A stretch of 56,504 nucleotides of DNA from CAZGOM01 sp964542875 (GCA_964542875.1 CAZIWA010000020.1:1-56504); one strand, 5' to 3'; shown: positions 15,608-24,114, numbered from the stretch's first letter. The notes: generated by a model not told the origin, from the sequence alone. Numbers and translations are program-made.

Positions 15608-16834
15608 ATGAAGACCAACAAAAATCGGTTGTGTGCGGTGATCGCGGTGGCGGGTTTGTCGGTGGTGTCGTTTGGGCTGGACGCATTTGGCGCGGCCGAC
15701 GAGGCGCATGCAAAAAAAGGTAAAGAATTGATCGCCAAGGCGGTGACTTACCTGAAGGCCAAGCAGGAGGCCGACGGAAGCTGGTCGCCCAAGCCGGGCC
15801 CGGCGATTACGGCGCTGGTGGTGCGGGGCATCGCAGGGCAGTCGCCTGAGGCGGCCAAAGACCCGGCGGTGGAGAAGGGGCTGACATTTATTTTGTCCAA
15901 GGCGGAGCCGGAGAAAGACGGCGCGCCCAAGAACGGCGGGATCCACTCGGGCATGCTGGAGAACTACAACACGGCGATCTGCCTGGCCACGCTGGCGAAG
16001 TTTGAGAACCGCCCGGAAGTGAAAGCGAAGATCAAGCCGGCGCAGGACTATCTGCGGGGCTTGCAGTGGAGCAACCAGAAGGACCCGCAAGGCAAGGAAA
16101 TCACCGAAGCTCATCCGTACTACGGTGGGGCGGGGTATGGGCGCTCGGGCCGCCCGGATATGTCCAACGTGCAGTTCATGCTGGAAGGGCTGAAGGATTC
16201 TGGCCTGCCTTCGGATGACCCGGCGTACAAGCGGGCGGTGGTGTTCATCACCCGGTGCCAGGCGACGGACGCCAATACCTCACCCTGGAAGAGCCAGATG
16301 TCCAACGATGGCGGGTTCATCTATACGACATCGGAAAGCAAGGACAAAATCGGCGTGGCGCAGTCGATGGCGGGGGATGAATCGATCGACGTGCCGGGCA
16401 AGGGGCAGGTGAGCCAGCTTCGCAGCTATGGTTCGGTGACGTACGCAGGCTGGAAGAGCTATGCCTATGCCAAGCTGGACAAAAAAGACCCGCGTGTGGT
16501 GGCGGCGAAGGAATGGATCAGCAAGCACTACACGCTGGACCAGAACCCGGGCTTTCAAGACAACCCCAAGACTCCCTCGGATGAGCGGCAGTCAGGCTAT
16601 TACTACTACGTGATGACGTTTGCCCGGGCGTTTGAAGCCTGGGGCGAACCAACCCTGACGGTGGCGGACACCAAGACCGAACGCAACTGGGCCAATGACC
16701 TGGTAGACAAGCTGGCCGCATTGCAGCAGCAGGATGGATCATGGACCAATACGCAGGATCGTTTCATGGAATCCGACGCAGTGCTGACGACGGCCTACTC
16801 GGTGATCGCACTGCAGTGCGCGCTGGGGAAGTGA
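15608..16834 (+). CDS. Secreted prenyltransferase/squalene-cyclase-repeat protein, 408 aa
   Basis: Residues 1-28 form a signal peptide (MKTNKNRLCAVIAVAG...GAADEAHA). The mature part has alpha/alpha-barrel repeats of the squalene-hopene cyclase/prenyltransferase type, for example AVTYLKAKQEADGSWSPKPG, PAITALVVRGI, and near the end LAALQQQDGSWTNTQDRF followed by AVLTTAYSVIALQ. QEADGSW and QQDGSW are QW-like motifs. No DXDD acid motif of true squalene cyclases is visible, so cyclase activity is not supported. Such secreted repeat proteins are abundant in planctomycetes; function unknown. ATG 15608 is preferred over an in-frame start 12 codons upstream because it starts the signal peptide. Confidence 0.82.
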   Translation: MKTNKNRLCAVIAVAGLSVVSFGLDAFGAADEAHAKKGKELIAKAVTYLKAKQEADGSWSPKPGPAITALVVRGIAGQSPEAAKDPAVEKGLTFILSKAEPEKDGAPKNGGIHSGMLENYNTAICLATLAKFENRPEVKAKIKPAQDYLRGLQWSNQKDPQGKEITEAHPYYGGAGYGRSGRPDMSNVQFMLEGLKDSGLPSDDPAYKRAVVFITRCQATDANTSPWKSQMSNDGGFIYTTSESKDKIGVAQSMAGDESIDVPGKGQVSQLRSYGSVTYAGWKSYAYAKLDKKDPRVVAAKEWISKHYTLDQNPGFQDNPKTPSDERQSGYYYYVMTFARAFEAWGEPTLTVADTKTERNWANDLVDKLAALQQQDGSWTNTQDRFMESDAVLTTAYSVIALQCALGK

Positions 16835-16840
16835 TGGAAA

Positions 16841-16955
16841 GGGATAAGGTACAAGGGATAAGTTAAGAGGAAGATCAAGAGCAATGAGGAGTGGGCTGCT
16901 TGTGTTTAATTTTCTGTTCTTTCTGCCTTTTACCTTGTACCTTCTGCCTTGTACC
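16841..16955. repeat. Heptad element with inverted arms (GGTAMAA family)
   Basis: Left arm at 16841-16868: GGGATAA, GGTACAA, GGGATAA, GTTAAGA. Right arm at 16921-16955: TTCTGCC, TTTTACC, TTGTACC, TTCTGCC, TTGTACC. The arms are reverse-complementary in type (GGTACAA versus TTGTACC) and enclose a core of 52 bases containing AATGAGGAGTGGG. The element occupies almost all of the space between the preceding stop and argJ, so argJ's leader contains it. Confidence 0.8.
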
Positions 16956-16973
16956 TTTTTATAATCTTGCGCC

Positions 16974-18212
16974 ATGACGACGAAATCATTTGGCGTGACG
17001 TCCCCCAAGGGGTTTAAGGCTGCCGGCGGGACTTGCGGAATCAAGGTGTCCGGCAAGCCGGATTTGACCTTGATCGTGAGCGATGTGCCCGCTGCGGCTG
17101 CGGGGATGTACACCACGAGCAAAATGCCCAGCGCGCCGGTGGTGATCGGGCGGCGGCACCTGCGCTCGGGGACTTTGCGCGCGGTGATCGTCAATTCCGG
17201 CAACGCCAACGCCTCGACGGGCAAACCCGGCGAGCACGATGCGCTGATGATGTGCAAGCGCGTTTCCGTGGCCCTGGGCTGCGATTTGCGGAAGGTGATT
17301 CCGTCGTCGACGGGGATCATCGGGCGGCCGCTGCCGATGGAGAAGATCACCGCGGGCATCGATGACCTGGTTGGCAAACTGGCCGTTGGCGCCGAGGCCG
17401 ATGAGGCTGCGGCGCGTGGCATCATGACGACCGACCTGGTGCCCAAGAGCGACGGCAAGACGGTGAAGATCGGCAAGGAAACCGTGACCATCGCGGGCAT
17501 CTCCAAGGGCTCCGGCATGATCGCGCCGAACATGGCGACGATGCTGGCCTTTGTGACCACGGACGTGGCGATTACGCCCGGCCTGCTGAAGCGGGCGCTG
17601 AAAGTGGCCACCGGGGCGAGCTTCAACCGGATCAGCGTGGACCAGCACACCAGCCCCAGCGATACGGTGGTTACCATGGCCTCGGGCCTGGCAGGGAATT
17701 TGAAGATCACCAAGACGGGTAAGGATTTCGACACCTTTACCCAGGCGTTGACGGACGTGTGCCAGAGCCTGGCGTACCAGATCGTCAAAGACGGCGAAGG
17801 CGCGACGAAGGTGTTTCGGGTTCGCGTGGTGAATGCGAAGTCTCCCAAGGATGCCGACAAGATCGGACGCGCAGTGGTGGACAGCCCGCTGGTGAAGTGC
17901 GCCATCCACGGCGGGGACCCCAACTGGGGCCGAGTGACCACGGCAGCAGGGTACGCGGGCGCGGCGATCCGCCCGGAGAAAATGAGCCTGTCCATCGGCT
18001 TGCCCACGGCTCCCAATCAAGCCGTGCTGGTGTTCAAGAACGGCGAACCGACCAAGCTGACCGCGGCGCAGCAAACCAAGCTGCAGGAGGCCATGAAGGC
18101 CAAGGAAATGCTGTTCGTGCTGGATATTGGCCTGGGGAGTACGACGGTGGATTGGCTGGGGTGCGATCTTTCACGCGAGTACATCCGGATCAATGCGGAT
18201 TACACGACTTGA
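16974..18212 (+). CDS. argJ: Glutamate N-acetyltransferase / amino-acid N-acetyltransferase, 412 aa
   Basis: ArgJ transfers the acetyl group of N-acetylornithine to glutamate, recycling acetate in arginine synthesis. The self-cleavage site is visible in KGSGMIAPNMATMLAFVTTD with the nucleophile Thr189 after Ala188. NSGNANAST (74-82) and SSTGIIGRPLPMEKI (111-125) form the acetyl/oxyanion region, and CAIHGGDPNWGRV is the beta-chain signature. The C-terminus EYIRINADYTT is the exact family ending. Length is typical. The ATG lies 18 bases after a heptad arm, with no obvious ribosome site; the arm may have replaced the original leader. No other arg gene is in the window. Confidence 0.96.
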   Translation: MTTKSFGVTSPKGFKAAGGTCGIKVSGKPDLTLIVSDVPAAAAGMYTTSKMPSAPVVIGRRHLRSGTLRAVIVNSGNANASTGKPGEHDALMMCKRVSVALGCDLRKVIPSSTGIIGRPLPMEKITAGIDDLVGKLAVGAEADEAAARGIMTTDLVPKSDGKTVKIGKETVTIAGISKGSGMIAPNMATMLAFVTTDVAITPGLLKRALKVATGASFNRISVDQHTSPSDTVVTMASGLAGNLKITKTGKDFDTFTQALTDVCQSLAYQIVKDGEGATKVFRVRVVNAKSPKDADKIGRAVVDSPLVKCAIHGGDPNWGRVTTAAGYAGAAIRPEKMSLSIGLPTAPNQAVLVFKNGEPTKLTAAQQTKLQEAMKAKEMLFVLDIGLGSTTVDWLGCDLSREYIRINADYTT

Positions 18213-18216
18213 AGAA

Positions 18217-18244
18217 GGGGCTGGGGTCTGGGGTCTAGGTGAAG
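18217..18244. repeat. Heptad run GGGTCTR
   Basis: GGGGCTG, GGGTCTG, GGGTCTA, GGTGAAG, starting five bases after the argJ stop. No inverted partner seen. Confidence 0.65.
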
Positions 18245-18306
18245 AGAAGGCGAGAAGGTGAGCTTGGAGAAGCTGACTCGTTACGGGGTTGTGGCATGGA
18301 AGCAGG

Positions 18307-18408
18307 GCGCGTGCAAGAGCATTATTTAGTGCTTTTCCCAGAGGCTGCGTGCTAAGAAGCGCTCCATTCCCGGCTGGAATGGGGCCATGCTAACTGCACT
18401 CCGGATGA
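18307..18408. repeat. Dispersed repeat GCGCGTGCAAGAG, long copy 2
   Basis: GCGCGTGCAAGAGCATT is identical to copy 1 over 16 bases, with AGAGGCTGCGTGCTAAGAAG, CGCT, an inverted repeat CATTCC-CGGCT-GGAATG, GGGGCCATGC, and CACTCCGGATGA. Block order and spacing match the copy at 12834. Confidence 0.75.
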
Positions 18409-18572
18409 TTGAATGTCTGTGCGATGCGACAAGATCAAAAGGTGTCCTTACCACCTATGGCTTGGGCTTGTCTGAAATACGACGGGAGTGAGAACGATGA
18501 GGAAGAAGATGCACCCGTGAGATAGTGGCTTGCGTGTGATTTCGCAGAATCAATGGGTATCCAGCTCGCTAT

Positions 18573-18606
18573 TGTGGACCTCGAAGACTCGGCGCCACCC
18601 TACGAA
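18573..18606. repeat. Dispersed repeat GGTGGGCCTCG, copy 2 of 3
   Basis: TGTGGACCTCGAAGACTCGG followed by CGCCACCCTACGAA. It is more diverged than copies at 2645 and 31849 but keeps GACTCGGCGCCACCCTAC. Confidence 0.7.
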
Positions 18607-18635
18607 GGGAGTTTCCAGACAGAGCATCGTATTGA

Positions 18636-19667
18636 TCAGCCGGTTTTGCGGTCGGTTTCAGCGGTTGGGGCAGAGGCGGTGGGTTGGCCATCAATGCCGT
18701 TGTGAGAGTGGGCCGGGTCCACCAGCGGAGGGATGGATGGGTCGGGGGCGTGGGCTGCGGGTTTGGGGCCGGTGCCGGTGAGCTTGCGCCAGACGAAGAT
18801 GGTGGGGGCGCTTAAGGCGTAGAGCGTGAAGCCGACGGCCAGTGAGGCCTGGGGCGCGATGGTGAGGAAGAGAACAAGGATGACGAGCCAGATGATGGTG
18901 TTGATCTTCGCCTTGCCGCGGTTTTTGATGAGCCGGTTGGCCAGATGAGCGTAGCGCAGACGGCTGACCATGGCGAAGGCGACGAGCAGCATGATCCAGA
19001 CGGTGAAGACGGGCATGGCTTTGACAAGCCATTGCTGATCCTGCGCCCAGGGGGTGGTGAGCAGTGACTGATGGAGGATGACGAGGCTGGCAACGGTGCC
19101 CGCGGCGCCGGGGGAGGGGATGCCTTTGAAGCCGGAGTGATCCGCTTCGGAGGGGAGGTGGACTTCCACGTTGAACCTGGCGAGCCGGATGGCGGTGCAG
19201 GCGACGTAGATCATGGCGATGACAAAAGCGGTGCGGTCAAAGAGGGCAATGCCAAGGGTGTTGGATTCGACGAAAGGGGTGCGGATTTCGACGAGCTTGA
19301 TGGCGATGAAGGCGGGTGCGATGCCGAAGGTGACCATGTCCGCCATGGAATCGAGCTGTTCGCCGAAGCTGCTGGTGGTTTTGGTCATGCGGGCGACCTG
19401 ACCGTCGAGGGCGTCCATGAGCATGCCCAGGAAGATGAAGCAGGTGGCCAGGGTGAAAGTGGACATGCCCATGGGCAGTTCCGTGCCTTTGGGCTGACTG
19501 GCGATGAAGATGGCGGCGAAACCGCTTAGCACGTTGCCGAGGGTGAAGAGGGTGGGGAGGACCATGATGGTCCTTTTGACGGGTTTGCGGCGTGGGTCGC
19601 CGGATTCCGTGGCGGCATCGGTGCGGTGTTTGGGCCAGAGGCGTTGATGAGGAAGTTTGAGCTTCAT
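18636..19667 (-). CDS. pssA: CDP-diacylglycerol--serine O-phosphatidyltransferase, 343 aa
   Basis: PssA makes phosphatidylserine from CDP-diacylglycerol and serine at the membrane. The CDP-alcohol phosphotransferase signature DGx2ARx8Gx3Dx3D is intact as DGQVARMTKTTSSFGEQLDSMAD. About eight membrane segments follow the cytoplasmic N-terminus (NVLSGFAAIFIA, TFTLATCFIFLGML, and others). A polar tail of about 45 residues rich in Pro, Ala and Asp follows the last segment and is not part of the family core. ATG at 19667 is preferred to a TTG 16 codons earlier; GAAGGG lies just upstream. A matching Psd is not in the window. Confidence 0.92.
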   Translation of the reverse strand: MKLKLPHQRLWPKHRTDAATESGDPRRKPVKRTIMVLPTLFTLGNVLSGFAAIFIASQPKGTELPMGMSTFTLATCFIFLGMLMDALDGQVARMTKTTSSFGEQLDSMADMVTFGIAPAFIAIKLVEIRTPFVESNTLGIALFDRTAFVIAMIYVACTAIRLARFNVEVHLPSEADHSGFKGIPSPGAAGTVASLVILHQSLLTTPWAQDQQWLVKAMPVFTVWIMLLVAFAMVSRLRYAHLANRLIKNRGKAKINTIIWLVILVLFLTIAPQASLAVGFTLYALSAPTIFVWRKLTGTGPKPAAHAPDPSIPPLVDPAHSHNGIDGQPTASAPTAETDRKTG

Positions 19668-19768
19668 ACCCTTCAGTTTACCTGCACGGGTGCGGGGAAG
19701 CGCCTGGAAAGGCAAAGTTTTGGGGTGGAGGGATGGCTGATGGAGTGGTCGGGGAGACCCTGAAGAAA

Positions 19769-19952
19769 GGTAAAAGGGATAAGGCAGAGCGGACTAATGT
19801 GCGAATTTTTGCGGTGGGGGCTGCGCTTGATGATTCGCTGACCCACAGCTACGCGCTTATGCCCCGATGGGGCGAAGATCGAAAAGGGGTGAAATGTGCA
19901 GGCTTTCTGCCTTTCACTTGTCCCTTGTACCTTATCCCTTTTACCTTTCTTA
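19769..19952. repeat. Heptad element with inverted arms around a GGCTGCG repeat
   Basis: Left arm: GGTAAAA, GGGATAA, GGCAGAG (19769-19789). Right arm: TTCTGCC, TTTCAC, TTGTCCC, TTGTACC, TTATCCC, TTTTACC (19905-19945), ending about at the stop of the following minus-strand gene. Each left unit has a reverse-complement partner type on the right. The core carries a copy of the GGCTGCG...CGCTGAC dispersed repeat. Confidence 0.78.
19816..19874. repeat. Dispersed GGCTGCG/CGCTGAC repeat with GCCCCG hairpin, copy A
   Basis: GGGGGCTGCGCTTGATGATT, CGCTGACCCACAGCTACGCG, then GCCCCGATGGGGC, a perfect hairpin. A second copy is at 21308-21367. The copies at 12834 and 18307 share the GGCTGCG...AAGAAGCGCT middle. 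Confidence 0.7.
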
Positions 19953-21083
19953 CCGGAATCGTTTGAGGCTGAGAAATTGTGCGGGGAGGGTGGTTTTATT
20001 GTGCAGGGCGAGGTCTGCCATCACTTCGCCGATGACGGAGGCGAATTTAAAGCCGTGGCCGGAAAAACCACAGGCGAGGGAGACGTTGGGGTGTTTGGGG
20101 TGGTTGTCGAGGATGAAGTGGCCGTCGGGGCTGTTGGTGTAGATGCAGGTGCGGATGGCGAGGGTGGGGCCGTCGGCGTCGGGGATCATCTGCTGGAGGA
20201 GTGGGCGGAAGGTTTCTTCGTCGCCGGGCTGAGGTTCGCGGATGACTTTGTCGGGGTCGGTGAGGGAGCCCAGGGAGTGGTAGGCGAGCTTGAAGCCGGG
20301 GATTTCCTTGACCATGGGGAAGCCGTAGTGCTGGCCGCCTGTGCCGTGGTCGATCATCCAGACGGGGAGTTTTCCGGCCTGGAAGAGGTCGGGGTTTTTC
20401 GGCCACACCCAGGCGAGGACCTGGCGGGTGACCTTCAGGGGGATGCCCAGGTCTTTGACGAGACGGTCCGACCAGGCACCGGAGGTGAAGATGAGTTTTT
20501 TCGCGGTGTACTGAGCCTTGGGGGTGACGACGCGGACGCCGGAGGAATCGCTGGCCCAGGAGAGGACGGGTTCATGCCCGTGAATGGTGGCGCCGCGGCG
20601 GAGGGATTCGATGACATAAGAACTGATGGCCTGTTCGGGGAGGACGTAGCCGACGGCGTTTTCATACATGCCGATGTAGTCGGCCGGGAGCCTGAACATG
20701 GGGTACTGGTCGGCGAGCTGGGCGTGGGTGAGCTCTGCGTGGTCGATGTTGTATTGCTTCTGGGCGCGCAGTGAGCCTTCGATGAGCTCGGATTTGGGCT
20801 TGCCCATGTAGACGCCGCCTGTGACGTGGAGGATGGCGGCGCCGGAGTCCTGCTCAATGGTGCGCCAGTTGGCGTAGGCACGCTTGAGAAGGGGGACGTA
20901 GTCGGGATGCTCAAAATAGGCCATGCGGATGACACGCGAGTGGCCGTGCCCAGCGCCGCGGGCATGGGGGACGTCAAACTGCTCCAGGCCCAGAACCTTG
21001 AGACCGCGTTTGGCGAGGTGATAAACGGTGGATGAGCCCATGGTGCCCACGCCGACCACGATGACGTCGAATTCGGTTGGCAT
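19950..21083 (-). CDS. Monomeric sarcosine oxidase / N-methyl amino acid oxidase-like flavoprotein, 377 aa
   Basis: The N-terminus FDVIVVGVGTMGSSTVYHLAKRG is the FAD-binding Rossmann fold, followed by LEQFDVPHARGAGHGHSRVIRMAY as in MSOX and SolA. The C-terminal SLACGFSGHGFKFASVIGE includes the Cys that carries FAD covalently in this family, and RTCIYTNSPDGHFILD precedes it. Length matches MSOX/SolA (372-390). It should oxidise N-methyl amino acids to formaldehyde, H2O2 and the free amino acid; exact substrate unknown. ATG 21083 starts the Rossmann strand at once. A heptad arm touches its 3' end. Confidence 0.9.
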   Translation of the reverse strand: MPTEFDVIVVGVGTMGSSTVYHLAKRGLKVLGLEQFDVPHARGAGHGHSRVIRMAYFEHPDYVPLLKRAYANWRTIEQDSGAAILHVTGGVYMGKPKSELIEGSLRAQKQYNIDHAELTHAQLADQYPMFRLPADYIGMYENAVGYVLPEQAISSYVIESLRRGATIHGHEPVLSWASDSSGVRVVTPKAQYTAKKLIFTSGAWSDRLVKDLGIPLKVTRQVLAWVWPKNPDLFQAGKLPVWMIDHGTGGQHYGFPMVKEIPGFKLAYHSLGSLTDPDKVIREPQPGDEETFRPLLQQMIPDADGPTLAIRTCIYTNSPDGHFILDNHPKHPNVSLACGFSGHGFKFASVIGEVMADLALHNKTTLPAQFLSLKRFR

Positions 21084-21097
21084 GGGAAATTTATAAA

Positions 21098-21456
21098 GGG
21101 TCTAGGGTCTGAGGTCTAGGGTCTGGTCAGAAGGAATGGGGATTTCAAGTGGGGATGTAGTTCAAATAAGGAGATGCGGATGTATGCCATTTAAAGCGTC
21201 GTCGAGGCCGAATTTTCGGGGCTTTGAGCGCCAATACAGGGATAGAAATTCTTCAGCGCCCATCGAGAGCGCTGAAGAAGCAAGAAACGATCAATTGATC
21301 TTTTGCCGGAGGCTGCGTTCGAAGACTCGCTGACCTCCGGCGACAACCGTTCGCCCCGCTGGGGCGCAGAAAATGTCGTTCGCACTCGCATTCAAATGCA
21401 CGCAACGCTGTGACGTTGCTAAAGAGTCGATTTTTTTCTGACCAGACCCCAGACCC
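21098..21456. repeat. Heptad element with inverted arms (GGGTCTR family)
   Basis: Left arm: GGGTCTA, GGGTCTG, AGGTCTA, GGGTCTG, border GTCAGAA (21098-21132). Right arm: border TTCTGAC, CAGACCC, CAGACCC, TATTTAT (21436-21463), the exact inverse. The right arm reaches the stop codon of the U32 gene. It encloses the GGCTGCG repeat at 21308-21367. Confidence 0.82.
21308..21367. repeat. Dispersed GGCTGCG/CGCTGAC repeat with GCCCCG hairpin, copy B
   Basis: GGAGGCTGCGTTCGAAGACT, CGCTGACCTCCGGCGACAAC, then CGCCCCGCTGGGGCG, a perfect hairpin. It aligns along its length with copy A at 19816. Confidence 0.7.
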
Positions 21457-21459
21457 TAT

Positions 21460-24114
21460 TTATTCTCTCTCCAACGTTCCGGCGGTGACGCCGAGCTGGG
21501 AGAGGACGCTGAGGGAGCGTTTGAGCTGGAAGGGGGCCTCGGGATTGCCGGCCAGGAGCTCGGCGTATTGCTGGAGAACCAGGTGGGTTTGCTCGGCGTT
21601 TTCGATGAGCAACTCCACGCGGAAGTGGCGGATGCCCAGAGCGCGGAAACGGGGGAGGTAGTCGGCGGCGGATTGGGCCTGAGCGTTGTAGACGGTGTTC
21701 CGGCAGCCGACATCTGGGATGACGGGGTGCTCCTGGCCGACACGGTCGCGCAGGCTGACGCGGTGGGCTTCGCAGGGGCGGCCACAGTCGTGGAAGTCTT
21801 TGCCCTTTGAGAGTGTAGCGGCAAATACGCAGTGCTCCGTGTGGAACATGGGCATGTGCTGGTGGACGACGGCTTCATAGACTCCGGCATCGGTGTGCTG
21901 AACCATGGCGGCCAACTGGCGGAAATTCAAGTCGTAGCTGGGCACCATGCGTACGACGCCGGCGGCGCGGAGAATGCCGGAGGTGAGCTCATTGGCGATG
22001 TTGAGCGAGTAGTCGGCAACCAGGGGAAGCCGGGGTGATTGTTCCTTGAAGAAGCTCAGGGCGGCAAGGTTGCGGGCAAGCACCATGTCGGGTGCACAAT
22101 CCTTGATCTGCTTGAGCAGGCCTTCTTCGTGCGGCTTGATGATCCGAATGGTGGCCAGACCGAGGGTGACACCGGCTTCGCGGGCTTTTTGAACGGCCGT
22201 TTTGTACTGCCTGATGTCTTCAAAATCCGCGTAGAGGGTGGCAGGCCGGGCGAGATGGTCGGGGACGTTTTGCCCGCGCCAGGCGAGAGCGGCATCAAGC
22301 TGGGCAAGGTTTCGGACCATGACATGCATTTGGGGCAAGTCAGAGGCGGCGATGGGGAGTACGCCGGTCTGGAGGGGGGAATTCACCTTCAGGCCGCCTG
22401 TGGTTTTGATTTCTTCACGCAGGGCGGGGAGGGGGTTGGGATTGGCGATGGCATGGATGGCGCGGGTCTGGCATTTGAGGGCCAAGGCTGATGCGGCCTG
22501 GCGGCGCAGTTCATTAAGGACGCTCTTTGGCACCATGGCTTTGGACGCGCCTGCTGCGCCGTCGCCGATGAGGGTGAGGGCGGTGAGTTCAAAGGGCGTG
22601 TCGCCGAGGCGGGAGACCTGCTCAAAGGCGACGGCGTGGGAGATGGGCTGGTTGCGCGCTTCCTGGGCGGCGGCTTCGGAAGCGGCGTGGGCGGTGAGGC
22701 CGTTGGCGTTTTCCAGCGTGAGAGCGATGGGCTGCCCGACTTTGGCGACGAGGGTGGCGGTGACGGGAGCCTTGCGATAGACCATGTCGCGGGCGAAGGA
22801 TTGTTCCAGGCGCAGGCGCGACTCGGGATCGTCGGTTTTCCAGACGATGGCGCCGACGGGGAGCTGGTCCGGGCGGACGGTGGATTCGCGGCCCAGGTCG
22901 ATCTCGACGAGGGTGACGCCGGGCCGCTGGCCGGGCAGGGGGTGGCGGCTGTGGGGGTAGACGGAGTAGACGCGTCCGCCTGGCTCGTTGTCCTGGGGGC
23001 GGGAGAGGTCAAAGACGATGCCGTCGCCGGGTTTGATGAGGTCAGAGCCGACGGCGAGGGCGAGGTTATGCGCATCAAGCGCGATGACCACGCCGCGGTT
23101 GGAGGCGCCGGTGACGGTGCCGACCTTGATGCCGCGGGACTTGGGGAAACGGGCGGGAACGAGGCGCTGATGATTCACGCCGTCCAGGAAGCCGGGGGTG
23201 AACCCGCGGGAGAAGGTTTGCTGGAGGTCGAGTTCCTGACGGCCCTGGGGATGGTAGCGCTCGCCATGGGTGGCGGCATCCAGGGCGGCGCGGTAGGTCT
23301 GGGTGGTGGCTGCGACGTAGGCGGGAGCCTTTAAGCGGCCTTCGATTTTGAGGCTGACGACGCCGATGTCGATGAGGTCTTTAACGAGGCCGTGGCCGGC
23401 GAGGTCCTGGGGTGAGAGGAGGTATTTCTGATCGCCGGTTTCTTTGATGTTGTTGTCGACGACCAGATCGTATGGCAGGCGGCAGGCCTGGGCGCACTGG
23501 CCGCGGTTGGCGGAGCGGCCGCCGAGGGATTCGCTGGTGAGGCATTGGCCGGAGTAAGAGACGCAGAGGGCACCGTGGATGAAGACTTCCACCGGGAGCG
23601 TGGCTTTGGCGGTGATGAGCCCGATTTCCTTGACGGAAAGCTCACGGGCCAGAACGACGCGGCGGACGCCCAAATCGCGCGTGAAGGCGATGGCGCGAGG
23701 CTCGGTGAGGGTCATCTGCGTGGAGCCGTGGACGTGCAGGCTGGGAGCGATGGCGCGGATAAGCTGGGTGAGGCCCAGGTCCTGCACGATCACGGCGTCT
23801 ACGCCGGCATCGGCGCAGGCTTTGATGAAGGATTGAACTTCCTGAAGCTCTTCGGAAAAAATGAGGGTGTTGAGCGTGACAAAGCCGCGGGTGTTCTGGG
23901 AGTGGAGAAACTCCATGACGCCGGGGAGGTCTTCAAGGGCGAAGTTCGCGGCGCGGTAGCGGGCGTTGAAGTTGGAGAGGCCGAAGTAGACGGCGTCCGC
24001 GCCGTTGGCGACCGCGGCCTTCATGGCTTCAAAATCGCCTGCGGGGGCGAGAAGCTCGGGCCTGCGGGTGGCGGGATCGTCGGATTGGATGCGGGGGAGG
24101 GCGGGGTTTGTCAT
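21460..24114 (-). CDS. U32 family peptidase with DUF3656-like and second C-terminal U32-type domain, 884 aa
   Basis: Residues 18-60 read RPELLAPAGDFEAMKAAVANGADAVYFGL, the U32 TIM-barrel start. The signature EVFIHGALCVSYSGQCLTSESLGGRSANRGQCAQACRLPY supplies the Cys cluster (iron-sulfur in relatives). E. coli RlhA, of about 650 residues, hydroxylates a 23S rRNA cytidine; YhbU/TrhP act on tRNA. The middle has a DUF3656-like beta domain. The last 250 residues add a further U32-like segment ending GRPCEAHRVSLRDRVGQEHPVIPDVGCRNTVYNA...GIRHFRVELL, so the chain is about 230 residues longer than RlhA. RNA hydroxylation is the best guess; 'peptidase' is only a historic name. ATG at 24114. Confidence 0.85.
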   Translation of the reverse strand: MTNPALPRIQSDDPATRRPELLAPAGDFEAMKAAVANGADAVYFGLSNFNARYRAANFALEDLPGVMEFLHSQNTRGFVTLNTLIFSEELQEVQSFIKACADAGVDAVIVQDLGLTQLIRAIAPSLHVHGSTQMTLTEPRAIAFTRDLGVRRVVLARELSVKEIGLITAKATLPVEVFIHGALCVSYSGQCLTSESLGGRSANRGQCAQACRLPYDLVVDNNIKETGDQKYLLSPQDLAGHGLVKDLIDIGVVSLKIEGRLKAPAYVAATTQTYRAALDAATHGERYHPQGRQELDLQQTFSRGFTPGFLDGVNHQRLVPARFPKSRGIKVGTVTGASNRGVVIALDAHNLALAVGSDLIKPGDGIVFDLSRPQDNEPGGRVYSVYPHSRHPLPGQRPGVTLVEIDLGRESTVRPDQLPVGAIVWKTDDPESRLRLEQSFARDMVYRKAPVTATLVAKVGQPIALTLENANGLTAHAASEAAAQEARNQPISHAVAFEQVSRLGDTPFELTALTLIGDGAAGASKAMVPKSVLNELRRQAASALALKCQTRAIHAIANPNPLPALREEIKTTGGLKVNSPLQTGVLPIAASDLPQMHVMVRNLAQLDAALAWRGQNVPDHLARPATLYADFEDIRQYKTAVQKAREAGVTLGLATIRIIKPHEEGLLKQIKDCAPDMVLARNLAALSFFKEQSPRLPLVADYSLNIANELTSGILRAAGVVRMVPSYDLNFRQLAAMVQHTDAGVYEAVVHQHMPMFHTEHCVFAATLSKGKDFHDCGRPCEAHRVSLRDRVGQEHPVIPDVGCRNTVYNAQAQSAADYLPRFRALGIRHFRVELLIENAEQTHLVLQQYAELLAGNPEAPFQLKRSLSVLSQLGVTAGTLERE

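Larger units (their letters stand above)
18213..18635. other. Intergenic region built of repeats, no gene
   Basis: 423 bases with no supported ORF. In order: heptads at 18217-18244, the long GCGCGTGCAAGAG repeat at 18307-18408, a stretch with nothing recognisable, and a GGTGGGCCTCG-family repeat at 18573-18606. It separates convergent argJ and pssA. Confidence 0.6.
21084..21459. other. Intergenic region filled by one heptad-flanked element
   Basis: The 376 bases between two minus-strand genes are almost wholly accounted for by inverted GGGTCTR arms at both ends with a GGCTGCG repeat inside. An additional palindrome GATCAATTGATC lies at 21289-21300. No ORF is supported. Confidence 0.6.

Noticed and set aside
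15608..16834. True squalene-hopene cyclase
   Set aside because: Repeats fit the fold, but the DXDD catalytic motif is absent and there is a signal peptide.
16841..16955. CRISPR array
   Set aside because: The repeats are 7 bases without spacers, and no cas gene is in the window.
16739..18074. Minus-strand ORFs of 362-425 residues opposite argJ
   Set aside because: Shadows of argJ, whose motifs are complete.
21098..21132. GGGTCTA repeats as telomere-like sequence
   Set aside because: Resemblance to TTTAGGG-type telomeric heptamers is superficial; the runs are short, internal and of several families.
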